This document shows, piece by piece, positions 57,631-64,000 of a stretch of 64,000 nucleotides of DNA. Positions within the stretch are counted from its first letter, which is position 1, and the number at the start of each line of letters is the position of its first letter. The notes under the pieces were generated by a model that did no database searches, was not told the DNA's origin, and saw only the letters and a program-made list of their open reading frames with translations. The DNA lies in assembly GCF_009765975.1 (NCBI RefSeq), contig NZ_LMUJ01000064.1, positions 50,770 to 114,769 of the forward strand, written 5' to 3'. The position numbers and the translations under genes are program-made. This DNA comes from Acidisphaera sp. S103 (GTDB lineage Bacteria; Pseudomonadota; Alphaproteobacteria; Acetobacterales; Acetobacteraceae).

Positions 57631-60132
57631 ATGGCAATCGCAATTTCAGCGACCGCGTTCGTTGGTTCGCTCGGTATCAATACCCACATCGATTTCGCAG
57701 ACTATGGCTATCAAAACCTTACCACGGTCGAGAGTGACATCGATTACCTCGGCGTAAAGATCATTCGCGACAGCGCGGAAGTCGCGACCGACGCACAGAC
57801 GTGGCTGCAGGTCGCGCAGGCGACAGGGGCAAAATTCGACGACTACATCGCGGAGACGTCGCCGGCAGGCATGCAGGCCGACCTCGGGTTCGTGCAGCAA
57901 CTCGCCCAGGAGGGCATTCTTGCGTCGCTCGAGGGCGGCGACGAGGAAGACGACTCGTATCCCGCATCCCTGGGCAATACACTGTCGATCACCGCGCAGT
58001 TCCAGCAACAGGTGTACGCGCTGGGTCAGCAACTGAATTTACCTGTCATTAACATGAGTTTTGGCGCCGGGTGGACCGCGGCGAACAACTGGCAGGGCGA
58101 CTACGGCGTGGTCGGCGATCTGTCGGCTTATACCGGGTACGCCAATGCACATACCTACCCAAACCCCGGACAACTGCCGGACGACACAATCCAGCGCATG
58201 AATGGGCTGGCTGGCCTGGCGGCGTCGACGCGGCCGGTGATCACCACCGAAATTGGCTGGGAAACGACCGAATTCGACCAGCAGACGATCGCGAAATATG
58301 TCCTCGATGCGGCCATGGATGGTGCCAAGGACGGCGATGCGGGGATGTATTTCTATGGGCTGTACGACGATGCCTCGGGCGATTGGGGTCTGTTCAATGC
58401 CGATGGCACGCCGCGCCCCGCGGCGACGGCACTGCACAACCTTACGACACTGCTGACCGATACCGGCACTGGCAGTTTTACGCCCGGATCGCTCAACTAC
58501 ACCCTGAGCGGCACGCAGACCGGAGACAGCTCGGTTCTGATCGAGAAATCGAACGGCCAGTTCTGGCTGTCGCTTTGGAACGAGACCGAAACCGCGAACG
58601 CGCCCCACACCATCACCGTCAATCTTGGCATAACGGCCGCGACGGTGATCGAGTTCGATCCGTTGACGGGAACCAGCTCGATCGCGTCGTGGAGTAACGT
58701 GTCGACGCTTCAGGTGTCGGTGCCGGACCATCCGGTGCTGCTGGAAATCGTGCCGGGCAGCGGAGGGGCCGTGACATCAGGCCAGACGACAGCGCCACCA
58801 AGCGGTCCAACCTTCACCGTGCCCAGCGGCGAAGCCGCGGCGACGGGCGCCACCATCGCGATAACCGGCGTGTCGGTGATTGACAGCTTTGCCGCCAGCA
58901 ACCCCGGGACGATGACACTGAATGTCAGCGCATCCACAGGTCTGATCACCATGACCTCAGGCGGCAGCAACCTCGCCGGGTCCGGCACGCATGCCATCTC
59001 GGTCTCCGGTACGTTGGCACAGATCAACGCCGAGCTCGCGACGCTGTCGTACACCGCGGGGAGCAGTGGCGGAAACGACGTGATAACGGTCGATGTCTGG
59101 GATCAGGCCGGTCTCGAGGGCACCAAAAGCTTCGATGTTGCCGTTACCGCGGCCGCATCCACGTCGACTTCGACATCACCGCAAGCGCCACCGCCGTCCG
59201 GCCCGGTGATCACCGCGCCGGCGAACGACGACGTCACGCCCGGTTCCTCCGTTACCATAAGCGGTGTTTCGATCGCCGACGCATTCGCCGCGGGCAACCC
59301 CGGCAGCCTGGTGCTGAATGTCAGTGCCGGCACGGGCATCGTCACCCTGACAGGTGCCAGCGGCGGCAAGATCACTGGTTCCGGCACGCACGCTTTGTCT
59401 GTCACCGGGACGCTCGCGCAGATCAACACCGATCTTCAGCATCTGGGCTATACCGCAAAGGGGAGTGTCGGCACGGACTCCGTACTGATCGATGTATGGG
59501 ATCAGGCAGGCATCGAGGCCAGCACAAGCATCGCAATCACCGAGATCTCCGCGGCCCCTGCCCCTCCCCCGGTACCGTTGGCCGATATTGCGGCGACCGA
59601 CACGGATTCCAACATCGCAGTCAACGGCACGAGCATCAACGCCGGCTCGGGCGACCACGTCTTCTTCATCGGTGGCACAGGTGACGTGCTGACTGCCGTC
59701 AATGGAACGGAGACCGTAATGGCGTTCCAGGGTGGCAACACGATCACCACAGGGGTAGGCAACGACACGATTCGGATCGCGGGATCAGGCAACGTGGTCA
59801 ATGCCGGCGCCGGCACCAACCAGATTGAAGACAGCGGCGGCAACAACCGGATCATGCTGCCCCAAGGCGGCCAGGGCTTCGACGATATCTATGGGTATGT
59901 TCTGCAGCAAAACGATACGCTTGATCTGCGCCCGATGCTCGCGGCCACCGCGTGGAACGGCAATCTCGCGAAAATCGGCAACTTTGTGAAAGTGGCCGCG
60001 CCCGACCAGGTGGATGCGACGATCACGGTGGACCCGAGCGGGATCGCCGGCGGTGCGAGCTATAGCGTTGCAACGCTGCACGGATCGGGTGCGGTGAGTC
60101 TGTCGGACTTGTTGTCCGCATCGCTGGTATAG
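57631..60132 (+). CDS. secreted putative glycosidase with Ig/cadherin-like repeats and RTX-like C-terminus
   Basis: This is an 833-residue protein. Residues 1-275 resemble a clan GH-A beta/alpha barrel: GINTHIDF, LGVKIIRDS, SLEGGDEEDD (101-108, where a GH-A acid/base N-E is expected but reads D-E), NAHTYPNPG and TEIGWETT with E207 as the likely nucleophile. A beta domain follows to about 375. Two repeats of about 120 residues (390-508, 520-640) share TLAQIN and DVWDQAG and look like Ig/cadherin-type folds. Gly/Asn/Asp-rich strands (about 660-760) resemble RTX-type calcium-binding repeats. There is no signal peptide, so type I secretion via the C-terminus is inferred. It probably modifies the EPS of the adjacent cluster. 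Confidence 0.75.
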   Translation: MAIAISATAFVGSLGINTHIDFADYGYQNLTTVESDIDYLGVKIIRDSAEVATDAQTWLQVAQATGAKFDDYIAETSPAGMQADLGFVQQLAQEGILASLEGGDEEDDSYPASLGNTLSITAQFQQQVYALGQQLNLPVINMSFGAGWTAANNWQGDYGVVGDLSAYTGYANAHTYPNPGQLPDDTIQRMNGLAGLAASTRPVITTEIGWETTEFDQQTIAKYVLDAAMDGAKDGDAGMYFYGLYDDASGDWGLFNADGTPRPAATALHNLTTLLTDTGTGSFTPGSLNYTLSGTQTGDSSVLIEKSNGQFWLSLWNETETANAPHTITVNLGITAATVIEFDPLTGTSSIASWSNVSTLQVSVPDHPVLLEIVPGSGGAVTSGQTTAPPSGPTFTVPSGEAAATGATIAITGVSVIDSFAASNPGTMTLNVSASTGLITMTSGGSNLAGSGTHAISVSGTLAQINAELATLSYTAGSSGGNDVITVDVWDQAGLEGTKSFDVAVTAAASTSTSTSPQAPPPSGPVITAPANDDVTPGSSVTISGVSIADAFAAGNPGSLVLNVSAGTGIVTLTGASGGKITGSGTHALSVTGTLAQINTDLQHLGYTAKGSVGTDSVLIDVWDQAGIEASTSIAITEISAAPAPPPVPLADIAATDTDSNIAVNGTSINAGSGDHVFFIGGTGDVLTAVNGTETVMAFQGGNTITTGVGNDTIRIAGSGNVVNAGAGTNQIEDSGGNNRIMLPQGGQGFDDIYGYVLQQNDTLDLRPMLAATAWNGNLAKIGNFVKVAAPDQVDATITVDPSGIAGGASYSVATLHGSGAVSLSDLLSASLV

Positions 60133-60154
60133 CGCCGCGCCCTGCCCTGCCGAC

Positions 60155-61078
60155 TCAGCGGTACACAGGTTGGGGCGGATAGTGGTTACCTTGGGACGTG
60201 GCTGACGGGTAGGCGGGCCAGGCTCGGGTCGCGGTGGTGTTGCCATCCATCGCCATATTGATCGCTTGCAGCGCGTATTTCGTATTTCCCCTATCCAGGA
60301 AGCGAATCGCGTCGCTGATCCGGGTCGCGGTCAGACTGCCGCCCGTGGCATGCGGCTGATCGGGCGTGACGGGGCGCAGCGCCGATTGCGCCTGTGCCAA
60401 CACCAGCAACTGCCGCGCGTCAGCCGGCCGGCCGGACACCAGAAGGTCGCGCGCATTCTCCAGGTCGTCCCGTGGCGTTTGAGTCTGGTCGGGATAGGGC
60501 GCAACGCGCCGCGGCGATGCCGATGCGGGCTGTGCTTGTCGCCGAGGGTACTGCGCTATGGCGCGCGGCGGCACGGGCGCTGCCTGCACCGGGGGATTGC
60601 CTGATGGTGCAGGCGCGGATTGCGGCGCAGCGGCGGCCACCTGTTTCTGCCGGGCCTGCAATTGGGATATGGTCGCCTGCTCCGCCTGTCGCTGCTGATG
60701 CAATGCATCGAGTTCGTGACGTGCCTGGTCCTCACTGCTGTTGAGCGAGGCGAGTTCCCGCGAGCGCTGCGCGATCTGCCGCTGCAACTCGGTCGCCTGC
60801 TGCTGCAGCGTATCGGGGGCCGGGCGTTGGCTCGCCTGATCATCCGGGGCGGTTGGCGTCGGTTGCGTTGGTGCCGCCGGCGTCGTTGCAGGCGGCGCTG
60901 ACGCCACGTGCGTGCTGTCATTGGCGGGCGGGGTCGTGTGTTCCGGCGCGGTACTGGTGAAGTACGCGACCCATTCGCCGGCCAGGTCCGGCAGGGATGG
61001 AATGCCACCGAGCGCCCCGGCCAACAGAACCACGATCGCGCTGATCATTACGAAAGCGGGAAGCAGGAACCGGTACAT
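60155..61078 (-). CDS. single-pass membrane protein with Pro-rich linker and coiled coil
   Basis: This is a 307-residue protein. One membrane helix (about residues 5-24) is followed by a Thr/Pro/Ala-rich linker (45-88), a Gln-rich coiled coil (90-148) and a second Pro-rich linker. The C-terminal helical region contains ENARDLLVSGRPADARQLLVLAQ and ISDAIRFLDRGNTKYALQAIN, which look like TPR-type helix pairs. An AAAGGAGG ribosome site fixes the start at 61078. No named family was recognised. The layout suits a periplasm-exposed spacer or scaffold protein. Its 3' end is 22 bases from the end of the exoenzyme gene. Confidence 0.7.
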   Translation of the reverse strand: MYRFLLPAFVMISAIVVLLAGALGGIPSLPDLAGEWVAYFTSTAPEHTTPPANDSTHVASAPPATTPAAPTQPTPTAPDDQASQRPAPDTLQQQATELQRQIAQRSRELASLNSSEDQARHELDALHQQRQAEQATISQLQARQKQVAAAAPQSAPAPSGNPPVQAAPVPPRAIAQYPRRQAQPASASPRRVAPYPDQTQTPRDDLENARDLLVSGRPADARQLLVLAQAQSALRPVTPDQPHATGGSLTATRISDAIRFLDRGNTKYALQAINMAMDGNTTATRAWPAYPSATSQGNHYPPQPVYR

Positions 61079-61546
61079 TTGGCCTCCTTTCAGTGTTGCC
61101 GGACGCGGGATTGGCGAGGCGGCCGTTGGGCTTTTGACCCCAACCGCAAAATCGGAGTCATGGATCACCTAATCGTTTATATCGTCACCAATGAGGCGAC
61201 GCATGAATCCTGCCACTGATGGCACGAACACGCGTGTTGGGACCGTCAGATCGATCACAACTCCTTGTGGGAATTTGGCGCCGACAATGACAAATCGCAC
61301 GTCCGCGTGAGGTGCGATCAATGTGATGGCTGGTATCACTTGACATCCGGACGACTATATTTTCCGCCAATTGGCACCTCACAGAATAGTCATGTCGAAC
61401 GATCCCATTAGCCAGTTCGCGCCATCAGACGTGACTGGACTCAACGGGCCGCGCCATGGCTTTTGCCGGCAGGAGGGATTTGTCCGCGGTTCGCGGCGAG
61501 CGTTGACCACCATCGCTCCGCCAAACTGATCAACGGGGTAAGGTAG
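61079..61546. other. 468-base gene-free region between divergent genes
   Basis: It separates the minus-strand coiled-coil protein gene from the plus-strand Gln-rich protein gene, so it should hold two promoters. A TTGACA occurs at 61340-61345, but the following TATATT (61356-61361) is only ten bases away, too close for a standard promoter. Short reading frames on both strands lack ribosome sites and recognisable similarity. Nothing else was identified. Confidence 0.4.
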
Positions 61547-62476
61547 ATGATCCGTGTGAGGCCTGACGACATCGCTCGACCGCCGGCAGATGTTGTTGCG
61601 CAACTCTTGCTGCAATGCACGCGGGATGACCCCACGCTGGTCAAGCGAACGCGCGGCCACGCCAGAACGGCGCAAACCCCGGCCATTCAGCCGCCGGTGA
61701 CGCGGCCCGAACTGAGGCCGCCTGCCATTGTGCTGGCCAACGCCGACCCGGCGGCCAAACAATATTTTGAAGATCTTGTCTCGATTGCCGTTGCGTCATC
61801 GGAACGGGCCGACGATCTGCTGCGCGAAGCTTATGCGGCGAACCGGAAGGCGACCTATGCGACGTGGGCCTTCGCATCAGTTGCCGCGGTAAGCGTCGCG
61901 GTGGGGTTGGCGGCGGGGGCCACTGGCATGATCGGCAACCATCGTGGCAACGCGACCGACAGCCGCCTTACCGAGATTGCCGGCGAGGTCAAATCGCTGG
62001 GTCAACAGCAGCAACAGGCCGGCCAGCAGCTTGCGGCCGTTCGTTCGGAAATCGTCAAGAGGCACACGGATACCGTCACGGTACAAGAGGCGGACACCCA
62101 AGGCGTGATACCGGCGGAGACGCTGCCGGCAACCGCCGAACCGCTGGGCCAACAGCAGCAGGCCAGCCAGCACCTTGCGGCCGTTCAATCCGAAATCGCC
62201 GACAACCATACCGATACGGCAACGGTAGACCCACCGCCCGCGGACATTCAAGGCGCCATACCCGTGGAGACACTGCAGGCAACCGCCGTTCAGCCAACGG
62301 CAACGCAACCATTCGGGGCGACTCCCGAAAATCCGGTGCAAGAGGCAACGTATTCGGCGCCGTGGCCGGTCTATCATCACCCGCGGCGGCCGACCCGGAC
62401 CGTTCAGCGCAGGCGCGTCGCGGTACCGCATTTCCTGGTCGTGTTTCAGCAGAACCTTCAAACTCTCTTTCGGTGA
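61547..62476 (+). CDS. membrane-anchored Gln-rich protein with internal duplication
   Basis: This is a 309-residue protein. A cytoplasmic N-terminal region (1-104) includes DPAAKQYFEDLVSIAVASSERADDLLREAY. One membrane helix (about 106-126) and a presumed periplasmic region follow. That region holds two tandem copies (151-199 and 200-249) of an LGQQQQ...QLAAVxSEI...HTDT...QG-IP-ETL-AT unit. The tail is basic (RRPTRTVQRRR). No family was recognised. The N-helix-coil layout mirrors the neighbouring protein at 60155, and the two may interact. It precedes the flippase gene by 142 bases on the same strand. Confidence 0.65.
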   Translation: MIRVRPDDIARPPADVVAQLLLQCTRDDPTLVKRTRGHARTAQTPAIQPPVTRPELRPPAIVLANADPAAKQYFEDLVSIAVASSERADDLLREAYAANRKATYATWAFASVAAVSVAVGLAAGATGMIGNHRGNATDSRLTEIAGEVKSLGQQQQQAGQQLAAVRSEIVKRHTDTVTVQEADTQGVIPAETLPATAEPLGQQQQASQHLAAVQSEIADNHTDTATVDPPPADIQGAIPVETLQATAVQPTATQPFGATPENPVQEATYSAPWPVYHHPRRPTRTVQRRRVAVPHFLVVFQQNLQTLFR

Positions 62477-62618
62477 CCGGAATAATATTGCCATATCGGA
62501 TTAAGGCAGGCGTTACGCTGGCTGAAGCAGTACCCTGCCGCCAAGCTGCATCCGCGACCTTTCAAGGGCAAAGCGACGATGGGTTCGCGCTGCGCCTCGT
62601 GTCCGGGTGGGTGGCGTG

Positions 62619-63974
62619 ATGCGGAGTTATGCGGTGCTGGTCGACTGGCTGCCGACCAGGGTCCAGGGGCATCTCCGCGAATTGCGCCGACCGGCGTCAG
62701 GAGGAAGTTTCGTTGGTAATGTCACTGTTATGCTGGCCGGGACCATGGCCGGCCAGGCGGTCAGTCTCTTGCTTTCGCCTGTCCTCACGCGGCTTTTCAC
62801 ACCCGAGGAGTTCGGGCGCCTCAGCGTCTACAACTCGGTACTGAGCCTGTTGACGACGATCGCCAGCCTTGGATTCGAACTGGCGATTCCGATCTGCCTT
62901 GCCGACAGCGAATGTGCAAACCTGTTGGCACTGTGCGGCATCGTGCTGGCGGCGACCACCGGGCTGGTCGGCATCGTCAGTTGGCTGATCCCGTTGCACG
63001 CTCTGGACCTGCTGTCGCTCGGCTCACTCGCGTCCTATCGCTACCTGCTGCCGGTCGGGCTGGTCTGCCTGGGGGGCTACTACATCATGCTGGCGGTGGC
63101 GACACGCGCCGGTGCGTTCAGCAGCATTGCCCGGACGCGGATTTCCCAGGGTCTGAGCGGACCCGTTTCGCAAGTGCTGCTGGGCGTGCTGGGTGCGGGA
63201 ACACCCGGCCTGATCATCGGCTACGTGATCGGCCAGTCCAGTGGCACGCTGCTGCTGTTTTTCCGCTTCGTGCTTGGCCGACGTGAATGGTTGCGGCAGG
63301 TCACCTGGCGACGGATCGCCGCGGTTGGCCGGCGCTACATCGCGTTCCCGCTGTTCTCGACCTGGGCCCGCCTCCTGGATGAGGCGGGTGGCGGAATGAT
63401 CCTGTTCGTCCTGTTTGCCGCATGCTACTCGCCGGCAATCGCCGGTTTCATGTTTATTTCGGAACGGGTCGTCATGCGGCCGATGATGATCATCAGCACG
63501 TCGCTGTTGCAGGTCTTCACCGGAGAAGCTGGGCGCACGGCATCGCAGAACCCGGCGCAACTCCGTCGCCGCTTCCAACAGGTGGTGCCGCTGCAATTCC
63601 TGCTCGCCACGACGTGGATACTGGCTGCAAACCTGGTTGCCGGTTGGGCGTTTCCGCGGCTGTTCGGTGCCACATGGGCAAATGCCATTCCCTATCTGCG
63701 CGCGCTGAGCATGGCGTACCTGCTGCAAATTGTTTTGCATCCGGTTTCCGGCACGCTGCAATTGCTGGAGCATCAGGCCATGGCGGCAGTTTGGCAGGCC
63801 TGCCGCCTGGTGCTGGTGGTCATCGCCGTGCTGGTCCCGTGGTGGTCAGGCTTGACAGCGGTGAGCACGCTGTGGGTCACCGCATTGACCGAGACGGCGT
63901 GCTGCCTGACGTTGCTGGCCCTTACGGCCAGCATGATCGAGAAAGCCGTGGCGCGACAACAGAACGGCGGGTGA
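62619..63974 (+). CDS. polysaccharide flippase, Wzx-like (MOP superfamily)
   Basis: This 451-residue polytopic protein has about 12 hydrophobic segments. The N-terminal segment NVTVMLAGTMAGQAVSLLLSPVLTRLFTPEEFGRLSVYNSVLSLLTTIASLGFE is typical of the Polysacc_synt/Wzx family, including L-T-R-L-x-x-P-E-E-F-G after helix 1. Charged residues inside membrane segments (for example WARLLDEAGGG) fit MOP exporters. The ATG at 62619 was preferred over a GTG at 62607. It should flip the lipid-linked EPS unit made by the 44-57 kb genes. It is on the opposite strand and separated from them by about 5.5 kb. Confidence 0.9.
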   Translation: MRSYAVLVDWLPTRVQGHLRELRRPASGGSFVGNVTVMLAGTMAGQAVSLLLSPVLTRLFTPEEFGRLSVYNSVLSLLTTIASLGFELAIPICLADSECANLLALCGIVLAATTGLVGIVSWLIPLHALDLLSLGSLASYRYLLPVGLVCLGGYYIMLAVATRAGAFSSIARTRISQGLSGPVSQVLLGVLGAGTPGLIIGYVIGQSSGTLLLFFRFVLGRREWLRQVTWRRIAAVGRRYIAFPLFSTWARLLDEAGGGMILFVLFAACYSPAIAGFMFISERVVMRPMMIISTSLLQVFTGEAGRTASQNPAQLRRRFQQVVPLQFLLATTWILAANLVAGWAFPRLFGATWANAIPYLRALSMAYLLQIVLHPVSGTLQLLEHQAMAAVWQACRLVLVVIAVLVPWWSGLTAVSTLWVTALTETACCLTLLALTASMIEKAVARQQNGG

Positions 63975-63977
63975 TCT

Positions 63978-64000
63978 ATGAACCCCTGGCGTCACCGCCA
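63978..64000 (+). CDS. start of a further gene, cut by the window edge
   Basis: An ATG at 63978, three bases after the flippase stop and preceded by GGCGGGTGA, opens a frame that runs off the window (MNPWRHR...). The spacing suggests the next gene of the flippase operon. Seven codons are too few to identify it. Confidence 0.35.

Noticed and set aside
61340..61361. TTGACA followed by TATATT as a promoter
   Set aside because: The spacing is ten bases, far from the 16-18 needed.

Overview
The window is high-GC bacterial DNA (roughly two-thirds G+C by eye). It is densely packed and reads as an alphaproteobacterial accessory or catabolic region. Family content supports this: tripartite TctABC with a Bug-type binding protein, ribose/xylose-class ABC importers, an MHS-type MFS porter, a Cys-rich DUF3551-like secreted protein, and a giant cytosolic multi-HAMP hybrid kinase. 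Acetobacteraceae or Hyphomicrobiales would fit, but there is no rRNA or other phylogenetic marker in the window, so genus and family are not claimed. No tRNA, rRNA, CRISPR array, transposase or integrase was seen.

Region 1 (1-10.2 kb) is carbon uptake. An SMP-30/gluconolactonase gene diverges from a complete ribose-class ABC importer (binding protein, double ATPase, two permeases; each junction overlaps by 4-11 bases). This importer ends tail-to-tail against a second importer of the same class (binding protein, permease, single ATPase). An MHS-type symporter follows.

Region 2 (10.2-31.8 kb) is a catabolic island. It holds four luciferase-like flavin monooxygenases, a Baeyer-Villiger monooxygenase, three acyl-CoA-dehydrogenase-fold enzymes (two overlapping, probably one heteromeric enzyme), four SDR-fold or UGSC-like proteins, a VOC protein and two Asp/Glu-racemase-fold proteins. 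It also holds a polar amino-acid-type ABC permease and binding protein without an ATPase, and a TctABC importer whose tctA is split off divergently. Such a mix suggests oxidation of an alicyclic, terpenoid or organosulfur carboxylate, but the substrate cannot be read from sequence. Several of these proteins lack the residues that define catalysis in their families.

Region 3 (31.8-44.2 kb) is signalling. A REC-kinase-REC protein lies 5 bases downstream of a 2,095-residue soluble hybrid kinase with 11 tandem 92-residue HAMP repeats, GAF, HisKA/HATPase and three receivers. A sigma-54 activator without a receiver domain, small membrane or lipoproteins, and a translationally coupled phosphoribosyltransferase/HAD pair follow.

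Region 4 (44-64 kb) is an exopolysaccharide (Wzx/Wzy-type) cluster. On the minus strand, in transcription order, lie GT2, polyprenyl-phosphate glycosyl-1-phosphate transferase, Wza-like lipoprotein, Wzz/GumC-like copolymerase, a CpsD-like protein with a destroyed P-loop, GT4, a parallel beta-helix (pectate-lyase-like) protein, a Wzy-like polymerase, an acyltransferase-3 and another GT4. On the plus strand are a putative glycosidase with Ca-binding/RTX-like C-terminus and the Wzx-like flippase, with two unrecognised low-complexity single-pass membrane proteins between them.
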